A stretch of DNA of 64,000 bases from Labrenzia sp. THAF82 (GTDB lineage Bacteria; Pseudomonadota; Alphaproteobacteria; Rhizobiales; Stappiaceae): positions 1,516,501 through 1,580,500 of the forward strand of contig NZ_CP045354.1 of the NCBI RefSeq assembly GCF_009363435.1. The letters run 5' to 3'. The position numbers and the translations under genes were made by a program. The notes beneath the pieces are model-generated. The model made no database searches, had not been told where the DNA came from, and was given only the letters and a program-made list of their open reading frames with translations. Shown piece by piece: positions 56,942-64,000 of this stretch; position 1 is the first letter of the stretch; every line of letters starts with the position of its first letter.

Positions 56942-57324
56942 TCTGGACCTGCAACTATGATTGTGAGCCCATGAATGTTGCTGAGCTGGTCCATGACAGT
57001 CATGAGTTGCTGCGTTGTTGTTTCACCGCGCACCAGCACCAACAGTCTGTCGATTTCGCGCGTCTGCAATGCCTGTGCCTTGGCGTAGAGGTCTGTTTGC
57101 GCAATTTCTCTGCCGTTGAGCATCAGCCTGGCCTGGTCAAGAACAAGCATGGCCTGCGGAACAGCGCCTCGACCTCCACTTCCAGCAGGATTTCCGATTT
57201 TCACCTGTGCGAAGCTTGTGAAAGTCGAGGACAGCATGAAAAACAGCAAAAGCAGAAAAATGACGTCCACCAAAGGTGTCAGAGAAATTGGATTTTGCTT
57301 ACGGACTGGACGGTCAAGATGCAT
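56938..57324 (-). CDS. exbD: ExbD-family biopolymer transport protein
   Basis: 128 residues. Short cytoplasmic N-terminus, then the TM helix ISLTPLVDVIFLLLLFFML with the conserved Asp20, then a periplasmic domain (MLVLDQARLMLNGREIAQTDL, TTTQQLMTVMDQLSNIHGL in parts). It forms the proton path with ExbB. The start overlaps the exbB tail by 11 bases. First of two exbD genes in the tonB operon; only this one has the Asp. Confidence 0.9.
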   Translation of the reverse strand: MHLDRPVRKQNPISLTPLVDVIFLLLLFFMLSSTFTSFAQVKIGNPAGSGGRGAVPQAMLVLDQARLMLNGREIAQTDLYAKAQALQTREIDRLLVLVRGETTTQQLMTVMDQLSNIHGLTIIVAGPE

Positions 57325-57997
57325 AGGCGAACTGTTGTCCGGGCTGCACGCCGGCCTTTTCGCTGATTGTTCCTTGTTTCAGAAACAGTGAAGACGTCAG
57401 TGTTTCTGTCGCGACACGTTCGGCCTCCAGCCGCGCTTCAAGCCAGGTGACGATCAAAGACACTGGCATGGCGACGCCGAGACCTGCGGCCGTTGTCATC
57501 AAGGCAACCCAGATGCCACCTGCAAGTGCGGAAGGATCTACGTTGTTTCCTGCAGCCTGGAGTGCTTGAAATGCGTCGATCATGCCAAGAACAGTTCCGA
57601 AGAGGCCAATCAGAGGCGCTATCTGCGCAATGGCCTCCAGAGCCCTGACACCTTTTGAGAAATGATGCAGGTCTCCCATTGCCAGTACGCTGACCTGCTC
57701 TTCAATTTCTGTTTTTTCGGCTCGTTGCTCGAGGAGCGTCAGAGTGGTTCGCAGTGCTTTTTCAGCCGCGCTTTTCGGTTGGGCAACGCGGGCCGCCGCG
57801 TCGGCATATCGGCCTTGCTGCCACAAAGAAGCCGCCTCACGTGCGTTTCGAGCGTTTCCGATCCTGCACATCTGGAACTCTGCGATCTTTACAATGATCA
57901 GTGCCAAGGCAACTACGGAAAGACCGGCAATCACAGTGACAACCGGGCCGCCCAGTGCGAGCAGGGCAGAGACATGATTGAACAGATCATAAAGCAT
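57314..57997 (-). CDS. exbB: ExbB/TolQ/MotA-family proton channel protein
   Basis: 227 residues from ATG 57997 (MLYDLFNHVSALLALGGPVVTVIAG). Three TM helices in the ExbB order, with the long cytoplasmic loop after the first. The conserved pore helices are IAQIAPLIGLFGTVLGMIDAFQALQ (in part) and LAGGIWVALMTTAAGLGVAMP. It makes the pentameric channel around ExbD and energises TonB for haem uptake. A longer frame is open upstream, but the start chosen has the right TM register and lies ten bases after the preceding stop. Confidence 0.9.
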   Translation of the reverse strand: MLYDLFNHVSALLALGGPVVTVIAGLSVVALALIIVKIAEFQMCRIGNARNAREAASLWQQGRYADAAARVAQPKSAAEKALRTTLTLLEQRAEKTEIEEQVSVLAMGDLHHFSKGVRALEAIAQIAPLIGLFGTVLGMIDAFQALQAAGNNVDPSALAGGIWVALMTTAAGLGVAMPVSLIVTWLEARLEAERVATETLTSSLFLKQGTISEKAGVQPGQQFAYAS

Positions 57998-58007
57998 GGG
58001 TGTGCTC

Positions 58008-58445
58008 CTACTGGATGAGAGAGACGCTTGTCTGGCTCTGAAGCGAAAGTGGGGTGGTACAATGGCCGGAGACAAACTCTGTGCTGCAGCCGGCAGGTCC
58101 GTTGATCAACAGTTTGCCTGTGCCTTCGCAAGTCAGATTCGACAGTTCGAATTGACGCACGATGGTTTTGTCCTGCGGTAGAACGCCGAAATCAAAGACG
58201 GACATTTGGTTGATGACGTCGTTCTTTCCGAAAACAACTATTTCATAGGATGCCGCGTCAATGTCCTGACTGCTCCGGTTTTCCATGACGAATGACAGCC
58301 GGCAAGCAGTGCCGCTGGCTTCCAACTTGTTGAGCTCAAGCGAGATGTGGGGTGTCTCTTGTTGTGATTGGGCCGGAGCTGTACCCGCCATCAAAAGCGC
58401 AGTTGCATATGCTGCTGCTATCTGGCTGAACCTCAAAGTCTTCAC
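58008..58445 (-). CDS. Unknown secreted protein in the haem-uptake operon
   Basis: 145 residues that I do not recognise. A signal peptide (about 1-25, ending GTAPAQSQ) precedes a compact beta-rich domain with four Cys: GTACRLSFVMENRS, SNLTCEGT, AGCSTEFVSGHCTTP. These could make two disulfides in the periplasm. Phrases such as CRLSFVMENRSSQDIDAASYEIVVFG and FELSNLTCEGTGKLLING (in parts) suggest an Ig-like fold. It lies between hmuR (64-base gap with a hairpin) and exbB (10-base gap), so it is co-expressed with the haem receptor and TonB motor. A periplasmic helper is possible. Confidence 0.7.
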   Translation of the reverse strand: MKTLRFSQIAAAYATALLMAGTAPAQSQQETPHISLELNKLEASGTACRLSFVMENRSSQDIDAASYEIVVFGKNDVINQMSVFDFGVLPQDKTIVRQFELSNLTCEGTGKLLINGPAGCSTEFVSGHCTTPLSLQSQTSVSLIQ

Positions 58446-58466
58446 TCCTGAGCATTTTGTATTAGG

Positions 58467-58496
58467 TCTCGCCGCCCATGAAGACAGGCGGCGAGA
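58467..58496 (-). terminator. Hairpin between hmuR and the downstream unknown gene
   Basis: TCTCGCCGCC and GGCGGCGAGA form a perfect ten-pair stem with a ten-base loop, 14 bases after the hmuR stop. No U-run follows on the minus strand, so it may stabilise hmuR mRNA or reduce read-through to exbB-exbD-tonB rather than end transcription fully. Confidence 0.5.
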
Positions 58497-58509
58497 AAGC
58501 TAGGTGCCG

Positions 58510-60624
58510 TCACCAACTGAACTGTTTGTTCATTGTCAGCTTGAAGGTCCGGCCTCGACCCGGGTCTCCTGCCAGATTGTTCTGGTAGTCCTTGTCGAAA
58601 ACATTCTCGACCGCGGCGCGCAGTTCGTAGCCTTGAAGGAGGCCTTCGCGAGGTTTCCAGTTCGCGAAGACATCGTGGACGCCGTAACCCGGGAAGGGAC
58701 CCGTTGTCGCTCCACTGTCGATGCCTGCGGCAAAGAGGCCGCGCCAACCGAACTCGACATCATAGGCAGGAACGCGTCCGCCAATTGTCATGGCGAGCGT
58801 ATCGGCAGGGATCGAATCCAGAGTGCTGCCTGTCTCTTGATCAACACCTCTGACGAGGCTGTACGCCAATGTGCTGAAGACATATCTGGAGTTATAGGCT
58901 GCCTCGACCTCAAGCCCCCAAATTTCGGCCTCGTCAATATTGACGTAGTAAGGAACCGAGGTGCTTTGACCGGTGTTCGGATTGGTTGAGATAAGGTCTT
59001 TCAAGTCGTTGTAAAAAGCAGTCGACTTGATCTGCAAGCCATCCTGATCTTGAAAGACATCAAAGAATGATAGCGATACTCCAGCTTCGACTGCGTTCGA
59101 TTGTTCTTTTTCAAGGTTGAGGCTTGCGTTGCGGCCGCCCGGATATGTGCGTGTGGCACCCGAGCTTGAGAACATCTCGTCAAGTGTCGGCACGCGCTCC
59201 GTATGGGCAACCGAGCCGAAAATCGAGAATGTGTCATTGAACCGATAAAGTGCTGCAAGTTTGGGAGAGAATGCGACTTCATTTTGTTCAGAGGCCCCTG
59301 AAATGGACCCGTCCGGAGACAAGTTGACGAAATCAACCCGAGCACCTGGAATGATGGTCAGCTTCTCATTCCAGATGAATTCGTCCTGGACGAAGAAACC
59401 GAATTTTGTGTCCGTTCCCTCTGGGTGAAATCCGATCGCGCCACTTTCGGCATCGGCAATTCGCTGCTGATGCGAAAGTTGTGTGCCGAATGTGAGGAAG
59501 TTCTCGAATCCGTTACCTGAATGCTCGATCGTGTTTTCGATCTTGCCCTGCCAGGTGCGATATCCGTATTCGCTGTCTTCAAATAACTGGGAAGGGATTG
59601 TTGAAGTTGCATTTTCCTGATCAACGGTTGTGTCAGAGAAAGACAGATTTATGTCCAGGTCGAGCAACGCATTGTCCGATGCTGGATTGTTGTATCGGAA
59701 TACGATGGTCTGATCGGTGATGTCCCGATCGACTTCTCCGAAACCGAGCGTCCCTGTTTGCGAATATTCTGTATCGTCTGCGGAACTCTGCCAACGTTGA
59801 TATGACAGGCGAACGGATTGTTCCTTGGCATCTCCGAAATAGTGCGTGACCTTGGCAAGTCCGGAATAGGCGTCGAATGCCGAGCCGTCGATTAAATCGC
59901 CGTCTCCTGTCTGATAGTCGTCGGATCGCCGGAAGTTGCCGTTCAAAAGCACTTCTGTGTTTTCAGTGACGCGTCCGGCAAACGTGCCGGAGGTCAGGAA
60001 ACCGTCACCGTTGGAATCGTACATGCCTTTCACATTGACGGCGACTGTTTCTCCTGTTTCCAGGAAATCGCTTGCGTCTTTGGTCGTGAAATTGATCACG
60101 CCACCCAATGCACCTGAACCATAGAGCGTTGAAGATGCCGGACCGCGTAGAATTTCAACCTGCTTGTAAAGTTCTGGGTCTGAGAAAAACGAGCCGACGC
60201 GATACTGTTCAAAAAACTTGGTCGCTCCGTCCACGGTTACGATGATCTTGGATTCGTCAGAAGCGCTGAGATCACCGATGCCGCGAATATTGAAGGATTG
60301 GCCACCTGTCCGGTCGCTGCCCACAACCGTAACCCCTGGGACCTCGCGAAAAAGGTCACCAATTGTCATCGCTTGTTCGTCGTCAATCGCCTCCTGATCA
60401 AGCACGGTGACAGCTTGCGGCGTGTCGATGGCAACCTTGTCGACACCTGATCCGACCACGATGCGTTGCAGCTTTGTCACGATATTGCCTGTCGCCGTGT
60501 CAGTGACAATCGTAACAGGTACTTCCGTTGTGACATCCTGAGCGACAGCCAAGCCGTCTAAAGTCAATACCCAAAGAGCAACTCCACCCATTAGCCGGGT
60601 GCGATTGATGTTGCTATGCCCCAT
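58510..60624 (-). CDS. hmuR: TonB-dependent haem/haemoglobin receptor
   Basis: 704 residues from ATG 60624 (GGAG seven bases upstream). Signal peptide to about TLDGLAVAQD. Plug domain: DTPQAVTVLDQEAIDDEQAMTIGDLFREVPGVTVVG (read in parts) and GQSFNIRGIGDLSASDESKIIVTVDG. The 22-strand barrel contains ERVPTLDEMFSSSG (FRAP-box region) and NPNTGQS (NPDL-box region) of haem receptors, and ends in the outer-membrane signature FKLTMNKQFSW with terminal Trp. It takes up haem or haem proteins through TonB/ExbBD downstream. Two TGA-N9-TCA boxes lie upstream. Confidence 0.92.
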   Translation of the reverse strand: MGHSNINRTRLMGGVALWVLTLDGLAVAQDVTTEVPVTIVTDTATGNIVTKLQRIVVGSGVDKVAIDTPQAVTVLDQEAIDDEQAMTIGDLFREVPGVTVVGSDRTGGQSFNIRGIGDLSASDESKIIVTVDGATKFFEQYRVGSFFSDPELYKQVEILRGPASSTLYGSGALGGVINFTTKDASDFLETGETVAVNVKGMYDSNGDGFLTSGTFAGRVTENTEVLLNGNFRRSDDYQTGDGDLIDGSAFDAYSGLAKVTHYFGDAKEQSVRLSYQRWQSSADDTEYSQTGTLGFGEVDRDITDQTIVFRYNNPASDNALLDLDINLSFSDTTVDQENATSTIPSQLFEDSEYGYRTWQGKIENTIEHSGNGFENFLTFGTQLSHQQRIADAESGAIGFHPEGTDTKFGFFVQDEFIWNEKLTIIPGARVDFVNLSPDGSISGASEQNEVAFSPKLAALYRFNDTFSIFGSVAHTERVPTLDEMFSSSGATRTYPGGRNASLNLEKEQSNAVEAGVSLSFFDVFQDQDGLQIKSTAFYNDLKDLISTNPNTGQSTSVPYYVNIDEAEIWGLEVEAAYNSRYVFSTLAYSLVRGVDQETGSTLDSIPADTLAMTIGGRVPAYDVEFGWRGLFAAGIDSGATTGPFPGYGVHDVFANWKPREGLLQGYELRAAVENVFDKDYQNNLAGDPGRGRTFKLTMNKQFSW

Positions 60625-60642
60625 TAAAAATCTCCAAGAGTG

Positions 60643-60654
60643 CGCGTTAACGCG
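60643..60654. promoter_or_regulatory. Palindrome in the hmuR leader
   Basis: CGCGTTAACGCG, a perfect 12-base palindrome 19 bases before the hmuR ATG. It may be an additional operator or a leader hairpin; no known family motif is evident. Confidence 0.35.
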
Positions 60655-60689
60655 TCCATTTCGCTGCCTCTCAAACAGCGTTTTAAACA

Positions 60690-60704
60690 TGAGTCAATGA
60701 CTCA
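60690..60704. promoter_or_regulatory. Iron-responsive (RirA-type IRO) box 1
   Basis: TGAGTCAATGACTCA, an exact TGA-N9-TCA and also a perfect 15-base palindrome, in the hmuR-hmuS divergent region. TGA-N9-TCA is the IRO consensus described for RirA in rhizobia. Confidence 0.65.
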
Positions 60705-60727
60705 GGTATTGCGGTCAATAGGAAACA

Positions 60728-60742
60728 TGAGTATAGGAGTCA
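60728..60742. promoter_or_regulatory. Iron-responsive (RirA-type IRO) box 2
   Basis: TGAGTATAGGAGTCA, a second exact TGA-N9-TCA, 38 bases after the first. Both sit in a longer direct repeat (AAACATGAGT ... TCA-R-GTATT), so they probably arose by duplication. Confidence 0.62.
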
Positions 60743-60891
60743 AGTATTAGATTGCGAGCGCCTCGAAATTGACGTTGTTTGGAATGGTTCCAGATTGCTG
60801 CTGTTTTTCAGTGAGTTATCAGAAACGCTCATTCGACGAAGGTCCGTGGTGCCTGCTGCCATCAACTCCAAATGTCTACAAAGGCAATGCC

Positions 60892-61980
60892 ATGAATGCC
60901 GCTTTGGAAACTGCCGAAACCAAGCCAACTGCCGATGAGATCAGAAGGGCTCGTAAGCAAAACCCGAAGATGCGCGACCGGGATCTGGCTGATCTCATCG
61001 GCGTCTCTGAGGCCGAACTGGTTGCAAGTTTTGTCGGTCATGGAACGCATCGGATCACGCCTAACTTTGAGGTTCTGTTTCCCGGCCTGGCGCAGCTCGG
61101 AGAGGTGATGGCGCTCACCCGCAACGAGAGCGCCGTGCATGAAAAAATCGGTCCGTTTGAGAAGTTCATCAACGGTAAGCGGGCGGCGCTGATGTTGGGC
61201 GAGCAGATCGACACCCGAATGTTTCCCTCGAACTGGGTTCATGGATTTGCAGTGCAGCGGAGCGACGGGAAGGATGTTCGCCGCTCCTTGCAGTTTTTTG
61301 ACGCTCACGGAGATGCGGTTCAAAAGATTCATGCCCGCCCCTCAACCGATCTTGAGGCCTGGGATCGCCTGGTGACAGCGATCCTGATTGAAAATCAGAC
61401 ACCGGATCTCTTGCCGGAAGTTTTGGAAGCCGAGCCGTTTTCCCGAAAGCAACCTTCACATAATGTCGGCAACGTTTTGCGGGACCGTTGGCAGGCTTTG
61501 ACGGATCCTCATCAGTTCCACGGTATGCTGCGGGATCTGGAACTTGACCGTCTCAGTGCTTTCGAACTCGCAGGGGACGCCTGGGCCTGGCCACTTGATC
61601 GAGGCTCGGTACCGGCGCTCTTGCGACTTGCCGCTTCGGAAGCCATTCCGATCATGTGTTTCGTCGGCAATCGTGGATGCATCCAGATTCACTCTGGCCG
61701 CATCAATATGGTCATCGACAAGGGTCCGTGGATTAACGTGATGGATCCGACGTTTCACCTCCATCTCAGAACAGATCATATACACGAAGTCTGGGCAGTC
61801 AGAAAACCTGCGGATATTGGGTACGTGACTTCTGTTGAAGCATTCAACAGCAGCGGTCAGCATATCATCCAATTCTTTGGGGTGCGCGGTGAAGGCAATT
61901 CGGAGCGCACAGATTGGCGGGGACTTGCTGAAAACCTCCCAAGATTAGACCGGTCACTTGCCCTGGGAGCAGCGGAATGA
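60892..61980 (+). CDS. hmuS: Hemin-degrading/haem-handling factor
   Basis: 362 residues from ATG 60892 (MNAALETAETKPTADEIRRARKQNP); the longer open frame has no homologous N-terminus. The HemS/ChuX-like duplicated domain is clear: RDLADLIGVSEAELVASFVGHG, ALTRNESAVHEKIGPFEKF, RSLQFFDAHGDAVQKIH (first half) and WQALTDPHQFHGMLRDL, FVGNRGCIQIHSGRI (second half), with candidate haem His residues. It accepts haem from the ABC importer and opens or delivers it in the cytoplasm. Its stop overlaps hmuT (ATGA at 61977-61980). Confidence 0.92.
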   Translation: MNAALETAETKPTADEIRRARKQNPKMRDRDLADLIGVSEAELVASFVGHGTHRITPNFEVLFPGLAQLGEVMALTRNESAVHEKIGPFEKFINGKRAALMLGEQIDTRMFPSNWVHGFAVQRSDGKDVRRSLQFFDAHGDAVQKIHARPSTDLEAWDRLVTAILIENQTPDLLPEVLEAEPFSRKQPSHNVGNVLRDRWQALTDPHQFHGMLRDLELDRLSAFELAGDAWAWPLDRGSVPALLRLAASEAIPIMCFVGNRGCIQIHSGRINMVIDKGPWINVMDPTFHLHLRTDHIHEVWAVRKPADIGYVTSVEAFNSSGQHIIQFFGVRGEGNSERTDWRGLAENLPRLDRSLALGAAE

Positions 61981-62873
61981 AAAAACACTCGTTTTCAAAA
62001 CTGTGCAGCTATTTTGCAGCAGTCGCATTGACCGTCATGGCGCTGTTTGCACCGAGCAAGCAAATCTTCGCAGGGGGTGACACAAGCAGCAAGGCAAACC
62101 GCATTGTGTCGGTCGGCGGGTCGGTGACTGAGGTTGTCTACGCGCTCGGAGAACAGGACCGACTGATCGCCAGGGATACAACGAGCGTGTTTCCTGATCA
62201 GGTAAACGATTTGCCCAATGTCGGTTACATCCGGGCGTTGTCGCCGGAAGGGGTTCTGTCTGTCGATCCTGACCTGATCCTCATGCTGGAAGGTGGCGGG
62301 CCTCCTGAAGCTGTTGAAGTGCTCAAATCAAGCGGTATCTCGATTGCGATGATACCGGAAGAATTTACTGCTGCAGGCATCGTCGGCAAGGTTCAGGCCG
62401 TCGGAAAAGCGCTTGGAGTGCCGGAAAAAGCGGATGCGTTGTCCCTGAAGATTTCTGCCGATCTCGAGGCCGCACAAGACAGTGCTTCAGGCAAAGCTTC
62501 TGGAATGCGCGTCTTGTTCATTCTGTCTACTCGCGGTGGTCGGATCATGGCCGGTGGTGTGGATACGGAGGCCGATGGCATTCTTTCCCTGGTGGGAGCA
62601 GTAAATGCTGTCTCCGATTTTAAGGGCTATAAGCAATTGAGCGATGAGGCCATTATCAGTGCCGCACCGGATGTCGTTCTGATGATGACGCGTGCAGGAG
62701 ACCACGGAGCGGGTCCGGAAGAACTCTTTGGGCATCCCGCGTTGGCACAGACGCCCGCAGCTGAAAACAATCGGCTAATTAGAATGAGGGGCCAATACCT
62801 GCTTGGCTTTGGCCCACGAACCGCTGATGCGATCAGAGAGTTATCGCAAAAGCTGGCAGACTACCGAAATTGA
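61977..62873 (+). CDS. hmuT: Periplasmic haem-binding protein
   Basis: 298 residues. Signal peptide at about 1-31. Cluster-A-II (BtuF/HmuT-like) binding protein: RIVSVGGSVTEVVYALGEQDRLIARDTTSVFP (in parts), LPNVGYIRALSPEGVLSVDPDLILMLEGGGPPEAVEVLK (in parts) and the late NRLIRMRGQYLLGFGPRTADAIREL. The conserved Tyr of haem binding is likely the one in NVGYIRAL or RGQYLLGF. It delivers haem to HmuU. ATG overlaps the hmuS stop, and hmuU begins about eight bases after its own stop. Confidence 0.92.
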   Translation: MKKHSFSKLCSYFAAVALTVMALFAPSKQIFAGGDTSSKANRIVSVGGSVTEVVYALGEQDRLIARDTTSVFPDQVNDLPNVGYIRALSPEGVLSVDPDLILMLEGGGPPEAVEVLKSSGISIAMIPEEFTAAGIVGKVQAVGKALGVPEKADALSLKISADLEAAQDSASGKASGMRVLFILSTRGGRIMAGGVDTEADGILSLVGAVNAVSDFKGYKQLSDEAIISAAPDVVLMMTRAGDHGAGPEELFGHPALAQTPAAENNRLIRMRGQYLLGFGPRTADAIRELSQKLADYRN

Positions 62874-62881
62874 GCACGGTG

Positions 62882-64000
62882 ATGAGCGAAGCCATCGCCC
62901 GGCGCGGCAATCGGGTGAAGTCCCGTTCAGTTCGCCTTATGCACTTCAAAACCGGTGACCGGGAACCGGTTGCCAAGGCTGCAACTGCTTTGCTGGCTCT
63001 GGTGTCGCTTGGTGTGACGGTGGCAAGTCTCGCAATTGGACCGATCGCCGTTCCGATTTTCGACATGCTCCCCAAAATGTTGGCTGTCCTTTTGAGCGGT
63101 GATCGCGGTGTTCCGGAGGGCGTTTCTCCGCGCGACTGGATCGTCGTCATGGATATTCGCCTGCCGCGTGTTCTTCTGGGCGCGCTTGTAGGCGCTGCGC
63201 TGGCGGTATCCGGCGCTGTCATGCAAGGGCTCTTCCGCAACCCTTTGGCTGACCCGGGAATTGTTGGCGTATCGGCGGGGGCAGGGTTCGGCGCGGCAGT
63301 GTTCATCGTTCTTGGCGGTTCCGTTCTGGCGCCGGTCATGACCTTTCTGGGGATCTATGCGGTGCCTATTGCGGCATTTGCCGGGGGCTTGATGACAACA
63401 CTTCTGCTCTATCGCATAGGCACAAGAGGCGGGATCACGTCGGTTGCGACGCTGCTGCTCGCCGGCATCGCTCTCGGTGCACTGACAGGCGCAATGACTG
63501 GCCTTCTTGTGTATGTGGCTGACGACCAGCAGCTCCGAGACCTGCAGTTCTGGGGCCTGGGGTCACTTGCAGGATCTAACTGGAGCAAACTTGCGTCTGC
63601 GGCCCCCATTATTCTGGCAATGCTTGTCTGTGTTCCCTTTCTGGCCAGAGGGCTCAATGCCCTTATCCTTGGTGAGGCAGCAGCGGGACATATCGGGATC
63701 CGGGTTCAGTTGCTCAAAAATGTGAGTATCCTGATGGTGGCCGGAGCTACTGGGGCATCTGTCGCCGTGAGTGGTGGTATCGGTTTTGTCGGCATTGTTG
63801 TGCCTCATCTTCTCAGGCTTACCATTGGCCCGGACCATCGATACCTGCTGCCGGCGTCGGCCTTCCTGGGCGCGGTGCTTCTGATTGCCGCTGACACACT
63901 CGCCCGCACTATCGTTGCTCCCGCTGAATTGCCGATCGGTATCATCACGGCCTTTGCCGGCGCTCCTTTCTTTTTGTGGATCTTGTTGCGCAAACGGGGG
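62882..64000 (+). CDS. hmuU: Haem ABC transporter permease (partial, 3' end beyond window)
   Basis: 373 codons from ATG 62882 to the window edge; an in-frame TTG at 62870 overlaps the hmuT stop and GTG 62879 is another option. FecCD-family permease with about ten TM helices: DIRLPRVLLGALVGAALAVSGAVMQGLFRNPLADPGIVGVSAGAG (read in parts), LRDLQFWGLGSLAGSNW, GGIGFVGIVVPHLLRLTIGPDHR and LPIGIITAFAGAPFFLWIL. The last block is the normal C-terminal motif, so only a few residues are missing. It imports haem with an ATPase (hmuV) expected just outside the window. Confidence 0.93.
   Translation, partial: MSEAIARRGNRVKSRSVRLMHFKTGDREPVAKAATALLALVSLGVTVASLAIGPIAVPIFDMLPKMLAVLLSGDRGVPEGVSPRDWIVVMDIRLPRVLLGALVGAALAVSGAVMQGLFRNPLADPGIVGVSAGAGFGAAVFIVLGGSVLAPVMTFLGIYAVPIAAFAGGLMTTLLLYRIGTRGGITSVATLLLAGIALGALTGAMTGLLVYVADDQQLRDLQFWGLGSLAGSNWSKLASAAPIILAMLVCVPFLARGLNALILGEAAAGHIGIRVQLLKNVSILMVAGATGASVAVSGGIGFVGIVVPHLLRLTIGPDHRYLLPASAFLGAVLLIAADTLARTIVAPAELPIGIITAFAGAPFFLWILLRKRG

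Noticed and set aside
1..64000. Search for CRISPR repeats, insertion sequences, prophage or integrase genes, tRNA or rRNA
   Set aside because: No regularly spaced repeats, transposase, integrase or structural RNA signature was seen by reading.

Overview
The window looks like a chromosomal segment of a marine alphaproteobacterium, probably a Roseibium/Labrenzia-type Hyphomicrobiales or a close relative (inference). Support: GC-rich coding with many overlapping ATGA/GTGA junctions, a Tat-exported formate dehydrogenase with DUF3305/DUF3306/TorD helpers, a HutF-type histidine pathway, TRAP and SBP-dependent transporters, an hmuSTU haem locus with RirA-like iron boxes (TGA-N9-TCA), and Rieske/GcvT-fusion enzymes typical of osmolyte users. 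I saw no rRNA, tRNA, insertion sequence, prophage or CRISPR array. No gene-free stretch exceeds 300 bases; the longest is the hmuR-hmuS divergent region (267 bases).

Layout. (1) 1-12309: formate oxidation. A tungsten/molybdenum formate dehydrogenase operon (DUF3305, DUF3306, TorD-like chaperone, FdhX, FdhA, FdhB, FdhC) continues into a WD40-cytochrome c fusion and a 42-aa translationally coupled peptide. On its left are a four-cluster Fe-S protein, a small DUF6494 protein, an Mrp ATPase (cut by the window edge) and an unusual cytochrome that appears to be a shrunken TupA fused to a haem c domain. (2) 12383-15893: MarR regulator, alkylsulfatase-like metallo-beta-lactamase and EamA exporter, with three matching GTGTA-N2-TACAC-type palindromes. 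(3) 16050-26242: one ten-gene minus-strand run (DUF2946 protein, five-gene peptide/nickel-type ABC importer, YheO/DauR-like regulator, PLP aminotransferase, ornithine-cyclodeaminase-family enzyme, FMN-binding protein), divergent from an MFS exporter with a histidine-rich tail that resembles nickel-resistance NreB. (4) 26296-30492: membrane-anchored alpha/beta hydrolase and the tungstate importer tupBCA, a plausible metal supply for region 1.

(5) 30619-43249: a divergent catabolic island of eleven genes around an RpiR regulator. Leftward: Rieske oxygenase, Asp/Glu-racemase-like protein, sulfotransferase-like protein, aldehyde dehydrogenase, carboxymuconolactone-decarboxylase-family protein. 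Rightward: dimethylglycine-dehydrogenase-like flavoprotein, MDR oxidoreductase, two tandem enolase-superfamily enzymes, class III aminotransferase. Almost every junction overlaps, so this behaves as one pathway, most likely breakdown of an N-methylated compound of unknown identity. It is my best candidate for an undescribed system, with region 3 second. (6) 43371-44624: exported NagZ-like glycosidase. (7) 44618-55431: histidine utilisation (hutIHGU, divergent hutF-hutC) with a TRAP transporter directly downstream of hutU. (8) 55443-64000: haem acquisition, with hmuR, an unknown secreted protein, exbB, two exbD genes (one lacking the proton-carrying Asp) and tonB leftward, and hmuS-hmuT-hmuU rightward. 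The pair of iron boxes between hmuR and hmuS probably controls both arms. hmuU runs off the right edge.
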